64,000 nt of DNA from Oceanobacillus salinisoli. GTDB lineage: Bacteria > Bacillota > Bacilli > Bacillales > Amphibacillaceae. Within the stretch, counting starts at the first letter, position 1, and the number at the start of each line of letters is the position of its first letter. A program made the translations under genes and the position numbers. Below are positions 56,553 to 64,000 of the stretch, piece after piece. The DNA lies in the NCBI RefSeq assembly GCF_009733865.1, contig NZ_WOFB01000012.1, positions 124,001 to 188,000 of the forward strand, read 5' to 3'. The notes below the pieces were generated by a model. The model saw nothing but the letters and a program-made list of their open reading frames with translations. It searched no databases and was not told where the DNA came from.

Positions 56553-56914
56553 AGATGAATTGTCTTAGTAGATAATATAATAGAAGAAATCGCTGCAAAT
56601 AACTCACTTACATATTTTGTTTTCTGCGTAAATGTTGAATAAGAACGACGAAAAACCAACATTTTATTTTATTGCACAGTACAAGGATACTGTTCAGTAA
56701 ACCGTTCATCGTCTTTCTTCAACTAAAGGGTGCAAGAGTTGAACAAGGTGATCAAAGAATTTGATTGCCTTGTTCATCTGATAAAATCAAATAATATGTC
56801 TGGAATATTATGTTAGCATTGTAGTATAAAGATATTGTACTAACGTAGCAGTAATGTTCAATAAGGTAAAAGTTTTCTGTGGTAAACAATGTAAGGTAAT
56901 GAAAGGGTGATTTT
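56553..56914. repeat. Spacer with long repeat copies
   Basis: It holds copy 2 of the TTGCACAGTAC repeat (56669-56695) and a long form of the hairpin repeat (56716-56848, starting CTTCAACTAAAGGGTGCAAG). The latter is matched over about 130 bases by 57584-57716: shared words include AACAAGGTGATCA and AATATTATGTTA. Confidence 0.6.
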
Positions 56915-57079
56915 TTGAGTGAAAATAATTGGATTGCATATCTTTTGATTGGGATAATTGCCTATACTGTAGGGATGATTTACTTTTTTGAAGATGCCCC
57001 AATCATTGCAAATCAAATAAATAGTAGTTTAGTAATCGGATTGTTGTTCGCTATTTTACTTAAAGTTAATAAACAATGA
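56915..57079 (+). CDS. 54-residue two-helix membrane protein
   Basis: A TTG start at 56915 follows AAGGG by 8 bases. The product has two hydrophobic helices (WIAYLLIGIIAYTVGMIYFF and SLVIGLLFAILL) separated by EDAPIIANQINS. It is not longer than 60 codons but has a good site and helix pattern. It lies between the two long repeat copies (56716 and 57584), like the neighbouring small genes. Family unknown. Confidence 0.55.
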   Translation: MSENNWIAYLLIGIIAYTVGMIYFFEDAPIIANQINSSLVIGLLFAILLKVNKQ

Positions 57080-57083
57080 TGTA

Positions 57084-57270
57084 TTGCTAACGGTGGCTTA
57101 AACACAATAGAAATAATTTATACAATTCTTTGCTCTTTGCATATGAATAAACAGTTACACCATCACCAAGAGCCTCTATACACTCATCAAACAAAACACC
57201 ATAATTCTTTTTTTCTTTATTCTTTTGACGTTTCAATAGTAGTTCTAACCTTTTCTTTCTTTAATCACTT
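57084..57270 (-). pseudogene. Fragment of an unknown minus-strand gene
   Basis: Reading the minus strand from about 57263 gives KKRLELLLKRQKNKEKKNYG and continues VLFDECIEALGDGVTVYSYA to a stop near 57084. No start codon is found before an upstream stop (TAA), so the 5' end is missing or frameshifted. It is the only minus-strand coding trace in this part of the array. Confidence 0.35.
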
Positions 57271-57354
57271 TTCATACCCTCAACATCCTATTTTTTCCAA
57301 ATACCATTTACACGATGGTCACGAATAGATAGGAGAAAAATAAAAAAATGTATT

Positions 57355-57576
57355 GTGATAAATGACTTGAATGAAGCTTCAGACCTTATTTATCAAGATA
57401 ATATTGAAATGTATTGGAGCAATGGGAATTTCCCAGTGTTGAAAACTGAATTTGATAACATTTTAAGAGCATTGCATGATTTAACAGCTGTAAGTTCAGA
57501 TACCTTTTTGTATGTTCCACATAAATATGTAATTGAAATTTATCATGAAGGTGAAATTACATTGGGTTATTTATAA
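57355..57576 (+). CDS. Hypothetical 73-residue protein
   Basis: GTG 57355 opens LNEASDLIYQDNIEMYWSNG and a compact alpha/beta protein ending EIYHEGEITLGYL. AGGAG at 57331 is too far from this GTG. The frame continues upstream as KKCIVINDLNE behind an ATA at 57340, so the true start may be a mutated or non-standard codon. The protein is bracketed by repeat copies. The family is not recognised. Confidence 0.5.
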   Translation: MINDLNEASDLIYQDNIEMYWSNGNFPVLKTEFDNILRALHDLTAVSSDTFLYVPHKYVIEIYHEGEITLGYL

Positions 57577-57583
57577 ACATATT

Positions 57584-57716
57584 CCTATTCAACTATTGGA
57601 TGCAATAGTTAAACAAGGTGATCATTAAATTTGAACGCCTTTTTCTTCTGGAAAACCCGATATAACTGTTGCAATATTATGTTATTATTGAAGTGTAGAG
57701 ATGTTGAGTTAACAGG
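57584..57716. repeat. Long hairpin repeat, second copy
   Basis: AACTATTGGATGCAATAGTT is a near-perfect 8-bp inverted repeat with a GATG loop, starting 12 bases after the stop of the previous gene. The following AACAAGGTGATCAT...AATATTATGTTATTATTG matches the copy at 56716-56848. Confidence 0.65.
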
Positions 57717-57814
57717 GATGGATTGCTGAATAAGAGTGATATGTTACTACTTAACTTAAAAACAAATAAACCGTATGTTATAGATATCACAGTCACAGGT
57801 GGAGGAAAGAAAGA

Positions 57815-58699
57815 ATGGGGAAAATTAATTATTCAATTGTGGATGTTTTTTCACAAGGAAAATATACAGGGAATCAACTTGCTGTTTTTAAGAATGCAGA
57901 AAACCTTTCAGATAATAAAATGCAACAAATAGCCAAGGAGATCAATTATTCAGAAACTACCTTTATATTGTCAGATACCAAAAAAAATAATGGCTATGAT
58001 GTTCGGATTTTTACACCCAATGAAGAGATTCCTTTTGCTGGACACCCTACTTTAGGAACTGCATATATCATCCAAAATGAATTAATAGGGGAACCGATAG
58101 ATAAACTACTTTTAAATTTTAAAGCTGGACAGATTCCTGTAACGTTCGATAGACAAGAACAGATTCTTTGGATGGAACAAAATAGACCCACATTTGGTCG
58201 TATTTTAGATACAAATAAGGTTTCTGATGTTTTAAATTTAGATAAAGCGTACATAGATAATCGATATCCTATCCAAGAGGTTTCAACAGGACTTCCAGTG
58301 ATTATTGTCCCTTTAAAATCTTTAGAAGCAACTAAAAAAGTAAGAATAAATAAAGAAAAATACTTTGAGTTAATTGAGCATACTGATGCAAAAGCAATTT
58401 TGGTCTTCTCTCCTGAAACATATAGTGTTGATAATAATTTAAACGTTCGAGACTTTGCAGATTATTTTGGTATTCCAGAAGATGCAGCTACTGGAAGTTC
58501 TAATGGATGTTTAGCTTCTTACTTAGTTAAATATCGGTATTTTGATAAAAGTGAAATTAATATTCGTGTAGAACAAGGATATGAAATTAAAAGACCGTCT
58601 TTATTATTTTTAGAGGCTAGTGATGAAAACGGTGAAATCATAGTAAATGTTGGAGGAAAAGTAGAAAAAATAGCTCAGGGCGAATGGTTTTTAATATAA
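57815..58699 (+). CDS. PhzF family isomerase
   Basis: This 294-residue protein has the two-halved diaminopimelate-epimerase-like fold of PhzF enzymes: IVDVFSQGKYTGNQLAVF, INYSETTFIL with the catalytic Glu, IFTPNEEIPFAGHPTLGTAYI and GIPEDAATGSSNGCLASYLV. The family moves double bonds or epimerises small acids; most members have unknown substrates. GGTGGAGG precedes the ATG by about 12 bases. It is the largest cargo of the array, with a hairpin repeat on each side (57584 and 58792). Confidence 0.87.
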   Translation: MGKINYSIVDVFSQGKYTGNQLAVFKNAENLSDNKMQQIAKEINYSETTFILSDTKKNNGYDVRIFTPNEEIPFAGHPTLGTAYIIQNELIGEPIDKLLLNFKAGQIPVTFDRQEQILWMEQNRPTFGRILDTNKVSDVLNLDKAYIDNRYPIQEVSTGLPVIIVPLKSLEATKKVRINKEKYFELIEHTDAKAILVFSPETYSVDNNLNVRDFADYFGIPEDAATGSSNGCLASYLVKYRYFDKSEINIRVEQGYEIKRPSLLFLEASDENGEIIVNVGGKVEKIAQGEWFLI

Positions 58700-58781
58700 A
58701 TAATCTCCCTCTTTTAGCAATTGCGATTTTTCAAGATGAAGGTCGCTTTCTTCTTATTTCAACTATTAGTTTGTGTAAGAA

Positions 58782-58826
58782 TGTACTTAAACTAACGGGT
58801 GCTTTCTTTTAAGAAGCAGTTATTGC
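58782..58826. repeat. Hairpin repeat copy after the PhzF gene
   Basis: GTACTTAAACTAACGGGTGC (58783-58802) is almost identical to the copies at 48807 and 44799. It lies 84 bases after the phzF stop. Confidence 0.7.
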
Positions 58827-58838
58827 TAAGGTCTACTG

Positions 58839-59222
58839 TTGATTAAAGGTGCAAAGAGTTTAATAACGAAGAGAGGAGTGATTAAAATTAGAAAAACCTC
58901 AAAGTTATTAGGAATAATTGCGGGTGTTGCTAGTATCATTATATGGTTTGTGCTTAAACCAACTGAATATGAGCCAATGCTGAACACATTTTTTTCATTA
59001 GCACTTCCAGCGGTTTTAGCAATTATAGCTTCTTTAACTAATTATAGCTTCTTAATGTTAATTGCATTCGTATGGTCATTGCCAATTAGCTTATATATGG
59101 TGCTTACACCAAGCTATTTTGCTCTTTTTGGAATTACTTGTGTTTGTTATTTAATTAGTTTTATCTTGATGGTATTAGACAGGAAAAGAAGCAAACAAGA
59201 ACAACAATTATTATCTAACTAA
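58839..59222 (+). CDS. Small four-helix membrane protein
   Basis: The frame of up to 127 residues encodes four membrane helices from KTSKLLGIIAGVASIIIWFV to CYLISFILMVLDRKR, with a basic C-terminus. The only good ribosome-binding site, GAGAGGAG (58871-58878), points to a start near 58887, where the codon is ATT (giving RKTSKLLG...). The TTG at 58839 has a poor site, and the GTG at 58878 overlaps it. A non-AUG or mutated start is therefore likely. The family is unknown. A hairpin-repeat copy follows 9 bases after the stop region. Confidence 0.6.
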   Translation: MIKGAKSLITKRGVIKIRKTSKLLGIIAGVASIIIWFVLKPTEYEPMLNTFFSLALPAVLAIIASLTNYSFLMLIAFVWSLPISLYMVLTPSYFALFGITCVCYLISFILMVLDRKRSKQEQQLLSN

Positions 59223-59232
59223 CCCTCGATAG

Positions 59233-59301
59233 AATATTTCGCTAACGGGTGCGATAGATAATACAAGAGAGCAACGAGACTTTTTCATCGTTGCTCTTCT
59301 T
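59233..59301 (+). terminator. Hairpin repeat and terminator at the array end
   Basis: GCTAACGGGTGCGATAGATA (59241-59260) is the last repeat copy. Next to it AGAGCAACGA pairs perfectly with TCGTTGCTCT (59268-59297) and ends in TCTTCTT, a terminator that may serve both the membrane protein gene and, in reverse, the recombinase remnant. Confidence 0.75.
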
Positions 59302-59302
59302 C

Positions 59303-59640
59303 TTATTTTAAAAATACTTTCTGTAAAACTCTTGGCGAAGTCTTCCACCTTAATTGAGCATAGATTCGAGTTGTTTCACTTTTTTCGTGACCTAAAAGGC
59401 TTTGTATAACTTCAAGTGGAGCACCATTATTTAATAGATGTGTTGCATAGCTATGTCTTAACTGGTGAGGATGAATAGTTTTATTAATCCCTGCACTATT
59501 GGAAATACGTTTAATAATGTATCTCATTTGAGCAATACTCATTCTATGCGGAGAACGTTCTGTAACAAATATAGCTGGATCATTGTCGTTCCTGCTGTTT
59601 AAGTATTTCTTTAGCCATATATCACAACGGATATTGTTTA
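59303..59640 (-). pseudogene. Truncated tyrosine recombinase (XerC/D-like, C-terminal part)
   Basis: The minus frame enters at 59640 with LNNIRCDIWLKKYLNSRNDN and continues to the catalytic C-terminus: HPHQLRHSYATHLLNNG (HxxR box), QSLLGHEKSETTRIYAQL (second His and nucleophilic Tyr). The N-terminal half and first catalytic Arg are missing; homology stops sharply at 59640/59641. No start codon or site suits a full protein (ATG 59542 opens only 79 residues). It has no additional integron-integrase domain visible in the remaining part. It marks the right end of the accessory region. Confidence 0.85.
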
Positions 59641-59778
59641 ATCATAGGCATGTTATTATTTATCGTTGGAGCCATTTTTACTTTAGTCTTATATGAAGTG
59701 GTTCGATTGTCATTTTACCAGGAACTTTTACGGAAAAAAAGACAGCGGGATTGGCATGATAAAGTAGAGGCAGAGTGA
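59641..59778 (+). CDS. Small membrane protein, probably the 3' part of a disrupted chromosomal gene
   Basis: From the junction the plus strand reads IIGMLLFIVGAIFTLVLYEV and ends RKKRQRDWHDKVEAE: a membrane helix and a basic cytoplasmic tail. ATG 59650 would give 42 residues but has only a weak AGG before it. Frame and content begin exactly where recombinase homology ends, suggesting that the accessory region or a deletion removed its 5' end. I did not find the missing part elsewhere in the window. Confidence 0.5.
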   Translation: MIGMLLFIVGAIFTLVLYEVVRLSFYQELLRKKRQRDWHDKVEAE

Positions 59779-59841
59779 AGATAGAAAAAAGTATAACCTT
59801 TTCCAATTATTGGGTGGCATTATCTCAAGAAGTAATAATTA

Positions 59842-59880
59842 TAAAAAAATAGGGCTCTGAGATTTTATTTCTCTAAGCCC
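59842..59880 (-). terminator. Terminator of the AI-2E permease gene
   Basis: GGGCTTAGAGA pairs with TCTCAGAGCCC (two internal mismatches) on the minus strand and is followed by TATTTTTTTATAA. Confidence 0.7.
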
Positions 59881-59928
59881 ACTTATTGTGATTTATACTG
59901 GGTCCTCTCTCCCTAAACACAAGAATTA

Positions 59929-61035
59929 CTATATTAAAGCATCCTCTTTGTTTTCCTTTGAATTCACATACGTCTGGTAGCAATGGACGATAATCGTTCG
60001 AACGACTGCATAGACTGGAACCGCAAATAAAATGCCCAGGAATCCAGCGATGCTGCCAGCTGCGATAATTACTGTCATGATTGTTAGGGGATGGAGACTT
60101 AATGCTTGCCCCATTACGTTCGGCGATATGAGATTACTTTCAATTTGCTGGGCAACAATCATAATAATGGAGACCCAGATTAAGTTCATGGGGTCCTGTA
60201 AGGTTCCGACAATAAGTGCAGGAATAACGGAGATAAAAGGCCCTATATATGGAATGACATTGGTCATCATACCGAATAATGCAAGGATCAATGCATAATC
60301 CAGACTAATAATCATATAGCCGATTAGTAACAGGACGCCTACACAAAAACTGACAATTAATTGCCCTTGTATAAAGGAGGATAATACATTATCAATTTTT
60401 CCTAATAAATTGCGAATGTTATCGGCTTTTTCCTTTTTAAAGATTTGTAGAATAAAAGGGAGCAATTTTTCCCCGTCTTTCAGCATAAAGAACAGGAAGA
60501 ATGGCATGATAATCAGCCCAGCCACCAAGCTGATAACCTGGCCAATTAATCCACCTAAAAAGCCAAAAAGATGGTCAAGTATATTTTGGACATGACTTGG
60601 AATGTTTCCGATAAAGTCATCAATTGCGTTAATAATCTGTGGCGGAATACTTGTATAATTGGCTTGCCAGTAAAAGATAAATTCATCAATTACAGCAATC
60701 ATACCGGGGATTCCGTACATTAAGTTAGTAATCTGTCTTTGTGCAATTGGCCAAATATACATGATAAATAAGGTCACGAGCAAAATGATAACAAGAAATA
60801 CAAGAATAATAGACCATATGCGGCCTAGTTTTAATCTGTGTTCAAAGAAATGCATCAATGGTCTTGTTAAATAGTAAAGTATTCCGGCACCAATCAGTGG
60901 AAACGCAAGGGCACCGATATACTGGAGAATCGGAATGAAGATAAATTTCGTATAATTTAATAACAAGATTAATAGAAAAAATAGAATAAAAAAACTCAAT
61001 ACATGAAACCAACGCTTTTGAAACAATAGATTCAC
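59929..61035 (-). CDS. AI-2E family membrane transporter (YueF/PerM-like)
   Basis: The 368-residue protein has about eight helices and the family core: GAGILYYLTRPLMHFFEHRL, a soluble insertion with IPSHVQNILDHL, ISLVAGLIIMPFFLFFMLKDGEKL and GMMTNVIPYIGPFISVIPA. Members export autoinducer-2 or, in halophilic bacilli, exchange Na+ or Li+ for protons. The GTG at 61035 follows GAGGG by 7 bases and is preferred to the ATG at 61050, which overlaps the site. Confidence 0.85.
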   Translation of the reverse strand: MNLLFQKRWFHVLSFFILFFLLILLLNYTKFIFIPILQYIGALAFPLIGAGILYYLTRPLMHFFEHRLKLGRIWSIILVFLVIILLVTLFIMYIWPIAQRQITNLMYGIPGMIAVIDEFIFYWQANYTSIPPQIINAIDDFIGNIPSHVQNILDHLFGFLGGLIGQVISLVAGLIIMPFFLFFMLKDGEKLLPFILQIFKKEKADNIRNLLGKIDNVLSSFIQGQLIVSFCVGVLLLIGYMIISLDYALILALFGMMTNVIPYIGPFISVIPALIVGTLQDPMNLIWVSIIMIVAQQIESNLISPNVMGQALSLHPLTIMTVIIAAGSIAGFLGILFAVPVYAVVRTIIVHCYQTYVNSKENKEDALI

Positions 61036-61302
61036 CACTTTCACCCTCATATAACTATTCCTATTTTAACCATAAAAGGAAATAATAGAAAGTATGAAAA
61101 CATAATTTAATAATATCTTAACCAATAACCTTCCTATTCATACCGCTATATTAAGTGAGTGCAGTTTGTTATCCTATCATTGTTTCGCGAAAATAGCTTT
61201 TCTATAGTCTGATTTTCCCTAACAGACAAATCACTTCAGTATATAGAATCTAAATTTAAAATATGTTAAAATTTGAACATATATACATTGGAGGACAATT
61301 GA

Positions 61303-63045
61303 ATGAATACTGGGGAACAAGTTTTTAAATACTGGGATTCTTTTCCGGGTTTAGATACATCTCTAAAACGAGAGTTAGATAGATTAAAAAAAGATCAGGC
61401 AGCGTTAGAGGATGCGTTTTATAAAGAGTTATCATTTGGAACGGGTGGTATGCGCGGTATTTTAGGACCGGGGACCAATCGAATGAATATATACACGGTA
61501 AGAAAAGCAGTGAATGGTTTAGCAAACTATTTGTTCGAGAATCGAGTGAATGTGAAAGACCGTGGGGTAGTGATTGCTTATGATTCCAGATATATGTCAG
61601 CGGAATTTGCATTGGAGGCAGCTAAAGTTCTGGGACATTATGGAATAACAGCACATGTTTTTAAGTCGCTTCGACCGACACCATTGCTTTCCTTTGCAGT
61701 AAGGTATTTAGGTGCAGTAGCAGGAATAATGATTACAGCAAGTCATAACCCACCAGAATATAACGGGTTGAAAATATATAATGAAGATGGTGGCCAAATT
61801 ACACCGAAAGAAGTAGATGAAGTGATTTCCTTTATTAACCAAACAGAAGATGCATTATCAGTTCCTTACGTGGGCCAAAGGGAAATAGAGGAAAAAGGGC
61901 TATTAAACTGGGTCGGTAATGAAATTGAGCATGCCTATTTAGAGCGCTTACAATATATAACTAGAATGGATTCGCAAACCCAAAATATGGAAAAGGATAT
62001 TAAAATTGTTTTCACACCTCTGCATGGGACGGCTAATCATTTAGTAAGGAAAGGCTTGGAACAGCTTCATTTTCCCAATGTTCATGTAGTAGAAGAACAG
62101 GCAAAACCGGATCCAGAGTTCCGCACTGTTGAATCTCCAAATCCTGAAGAGCATCAGGCGTTTACGATGGCTATCGATCTTGGGAAACAGGTTGATGCGG
62201 ATATTTTGCTTGGAACAGACCCGGATGCAGACAGATTAGGAGCGGCTGTTAAAAAAACGGATGGAAACTACCAGGTATTGACTGGGAATCAGCTGGGCTC
62301 ATTGCTATTGGATTATATTTTACGGCACAGTAACCCAACCGTATATCAAAATGCTCGTATGATTAAAACGGTAGTGACGACCGAATTGGGAAGAGCGATT
62401 GCTGATTCCTATGATGTGGAAACGATTGATACCCTCACAGGTTTTAAATACATTGGGGAAAAAATTCACTCGTTTGATGCCAGTGGAGAAACGTTTATGT
62501 TTGGGTTTGAAGAAAGTTATGGCTATTTGATAAGTGGCTTTGTGCGTGACAAAGATGCGATTCAGGCCGCTGTCATGACTGCAGAAATGGCTTACTACTG
62601 GAAAGAACAGGGGAGAAGTCTGTTAGATGCATTAAATGAGCTTTATGAGACATATGGTTATTATATGGAAGGGCTGAATTCTTGTACGTTAAAAGGAAAA
62701 GAAGGAACAACCCAAATCACTAAAATTATGGATGCTTTCAGAAATGATCCATTAACGGAGATTGCAGGATTTAAAGTGGAAAAGATGGAAAACTATGTAA
62801 CAGGGGAACGTCAATATATAGCAGATGGTCATATCGAATCGATTCCATTGCCAACAGAAAACATGATAAAATTTTATTTGGAAGACAATGCATGGGTTTC
62901 TTTACGGCCTTCTGGCACAGAACCTAAGATTAAGTATTATTATGGGGTTTGTGGGAATAGTAAAGAGGAAAGTGAACAGAAACTGGAATCATTAAAAGAT
63001 GTACTGGATAGAATGATGGAAGAAATTTTATCGGTAAAGGTTTAA
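61303..63045 (+). CDS. pgcA: Alpha-phosphoglucomutase
   Basis: The 580-residue enzyme interconverts glucose 1- and 6-phosphate, feeding UDP-glucose, lipoteichoic acid anchors and wall polymers. The active-site serine is in GIMITASHNPPEYNGLK, the magnesium loop is DPDADRLG, the sugar loop GFEESYGYL and the phosphate site RPSGTEPKIKYY. The N-terminal FGTGGMRGILGPG is typical of the PgcA/PgmB2 subgroup. TTGGAGGA lies before the ATG. It is monocistronic as far as seen. Confidence 0.95.
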   Translation: MNTGEQVFKYWDSFPGLDTSLKRELDRLKKDQAALEDAFYKELSFGTGGMRGILGPGTNRMNIYTVRKAVNGLANYLFENRVNVKDRGVVIAYDSRYMSAEFALEAAKVLGHYGITAHVFKSLRPTPLLSFAVRYLGAVAGIMITASHNPPEYNGLKIYNEDGGQITPKEVDEVISFINQTEDALSVPYVGQREIEEKGLLNWVGNEIEHAYLERLQYITRMDSQTQNMEKDIKIVFTPLHGTANHLVRKGLEQLHFPNVHVVEEQAKPDPEFRTVESPNPEEHQAFTMAIDLGKQVDADILLGTDPDADRLGAAVKKTDGNYQVLTGNQLGSLLLDYILRHSNPTVYQNARMIKTVVTTELGRAIADSYDVETIDTLTGFKYIGEKIHSFDASGETFMFGFEESYGYLISGFVRDKDAIQAAVMTAEMAYYWKEQGRSLLDALNELYETYGYYMEGLNSCTLKGKEGTTQITKIMDAFRNDPLTEIAGFKVEKMENYVTGERQYIADGHIESIPLPTENMIKFYLEDNAWVSLRPSGTEPKIKYYYGVCGNSKEESEQKLESLKDVLDRMMEEILSVKV

Positions 63046-63138
63046 TTTAGTCGGTTTACTGAAAAAAATAGAAAATGGTAGAATATCCTGATTGACTTCA
63101 GTACTCATAAAGTGTTTAATATAAGAATATATAATTCC

Positions 63139-63262
63139 TAAAAGGGGAGTAGCTGTACATTTAAAGTCGTCATTACGAGATATCCCATATCTCCGGCTTT
63201 ATTTGGCAACGAACGAACGTTGTTAGCGAGACCTTTACCACGAACAGGTAAAGGTCTCTTTA
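63139..63262 (+). ncRNA. yybP-ykoY manganese riboswitch
   Basis: The aptamer parts are in order: AAAGGGGAGTAGC, GTCGTCATTACGAG, CCGGCTTTATTTGGCAACGA, and GCGAGACCTTTACC pairing with GGTAAAGGTCTC. This is the conserved yybP-ykoY RNA, which binds Mn2+ and turns on exporters of TerC and related families. It precedes a TerC/YkoY gene, its classic target. Confidence 0.93.
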
Positions 63263-63263
63263 T

Positions 63264-63297
63264 GGTCTTTACCTGTTGGTAAGACCATTTTATTTGT
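63264..63297 (+). terminator. Manganese riboswitch expression-platform terminator
   Basis: GGTCTTACC-like arms, GGTCTTTACC and TGGTAAGACC, pair and are followed by ATTTTATTTG. The left arm can instead pair with part of the aptamer, giving the on/off switch. It ends about 15 bases before the TerC start. Confidence 0.8.
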
Positions 63298-63312
63298 TTA
63301 AGGAGAGAGAAC

Positions 63313-64000
63313 ATGGGAGCAGAATTAATCATTGAGTATTTATGGGTATTGGCAGTGCTGGTGGCTCTGGAAGGTTTGCTTGCAGCAGATAATGCCTTAG
63401 TTCTAGCCATCATGGTTAGACATTTACCTGAAAAACAACGTAAGAGAGCATTATTTTATGGTTTAGCTGGTGCGTTCGTCCTTCGATTTGGATCACTCTT
63501 TGTCATATCATTCCTTGTGGATGTATGGCAGGTTCAAGCACTTGGAGCCATTTATTTATTATTTATATCCTTTAAGAATCTATATGATCGATTTAAACCG
63601 AAGAAACCGGAGACTGAGGAAGAAGCTCTGGGAAAACTTGGAGAAGATGGGGAAGAACAGGAAGCATCACCGAAGGAATTTTGGTGGACAGTGGTAAAAG
63701 TGGAATTTGCTGACCTTGCCTTTGCGGTCGATTCGATTTTAGCTGCGGTCGCTCTAGCAGTTGCGCTCCCACCAAGTGGACTGGGAACGGTAGGAAGTCT
63801 GGATGCAGGCCAGTTTGCCGTTATCTTCGCCGGGGGAATGATTGGTCTGATCATTATGCGTTTTGCTGCAAACATATTTGTCGGCCTGCTCCATGATCGC
63901 CCTGGTTTAGAAATAGCAGCCTTTGTTATCGTTGGCTGGGTAGGTGTAAAATTAGCGGTGATGGTATTTGCACATGATGCAATTGGTTGGCTTCCACATG
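63313..64000 (+). CDS. ykoY: TerC family membrane protein (YkoY-like), cut by window end
   Basis: ATG 63313 follows AGGAGAGA and opens a frame that continues past the window. The visible 229 residues show the TerC hallmark LEGLLAADNALVLAIMVRHL, the second acidic motif VEFADLAFAVDSILAAVAL and at least six helices. A charged loop (KPKKPETEEEALGKLGEDGE) is cytosolic. YkoY/TerC-type proteins export manganese and load secreted metal enzymes; the upstream Mn2+ riboswitch fits this. Confidence 0.92.
   Translation, partial: MGAELIIEYLWVLAVLVALEGLLAADNALVLAIMVRHLPEKQRKRALFYGLAGAFVLRFGSLFVISFLVDVWQVQALGAIYLLFISFKNLYDRFKPKKPETEEEALGKLGEDGEEQEASPKEFWWTVVKVEFADLAFAVDSILAAVALAVALPPSGLGTVGSLDAGQFAVIFAGGMIGLIIMRFAANIFVGLLHDRPGLEIAAFVIVGWVGVKLAVMVFAHDAIGWLPH

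Noticed and set aside
57723-57932. 69-residue ORF before the PhzF gene
   Set aside because: It overlaps the PhzF ribosome-binding site and start in another frame; the first 20 residues may be an old remnant but this cannot be supported.
59303-59640. Integron integrase (IntI)
   Set aside because: Only the C-terminal part of a XerC/D-like recombinase remains; no integron-specific additional domain is visible, so the integron idea rests on layout only.

Overview
The window looks like chromosome of a low-GC Gram-positive bacterium of the Bacillaceae. The evidence is AT-rich DNA, strong AGGAGG ribosome-binding sites, and Bacillus-type families (YpmS/YpmR, YkpA-type ABC-F, YkhA, YabJ/RidA, YugE/DUF1871, YocH-like LysM-3D protein, PgcA). 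Bacillus-type riboswitches (S-box, THI box, yybP-ykoY) point the same way. TAXI-TRAP and Opp transporters, a CPA1 antiporter and the intergenic repeats would suit a salt-tolerant genus such as Oceanobacillus or Virgibacillus, but that is inference.

Layout. 1-8.6 kb: an oligopeptide ABC transporter operon (two tandem oppA paralogues, then oppB, C, D, F). 8.9-12.6 kb: a TAXI-type TRAP transporter (receptor, DUF1850 protein, fused permease). 13-17.2 kb: MATE exporter, small membrane protein, lysozyme-like protein, RidA and iron alcohol dehydrogenase. 17.3-20.4 kb: a decayed MATE gene, an MFS exporter whose start codon is not canonical, a secreted LysM-3D protein and a 43-residue membrane protein. 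20.6-22.9 kb: threonine degradation (kbl plus a frameshifted tdh). 23-26.8 kb: ABC-F ATPase and ypmR-ypmS. 27.1-32.8 kb: sulfur amino acid genes (S-box controlled metY, methionine gamma-lyase), RarD and two tandem-repeat blocks. 32.8-43.7 kb: ordinary housekeeping genes (cls, ykhA, HxlR regulator, M29 aminopeptidase, recQ, antiporter, GNAT).

About 43.9-59.64 kb is an accessory region. It carries small unrelated genes, a THI-box controlled SDR plus flavin monooxygenase operon, a class III nucleotide cyclase-like gene, an intact IS21-family element with a 7-bp target duplication, a decayed IS21 fragment, a HEPN protein and a broken AlbA_2 (Schlafen-type) gene. Many of its genes are followed by a short hairpin repeat with core ACTAACGGGTGC or ACTAAAGGGTGC. 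The region ends in a truncated tyrosine recombinase that abuts a chromosomal gene fragment. This gene-plus-repeat pattern is the most interesting signal here. From 59.9 kb the core resumes: AI-2E family permease, phosphoglucomutase, and a yybP-ykoY riboswitch in front of a TerC/YkoY gene cut by the window end.
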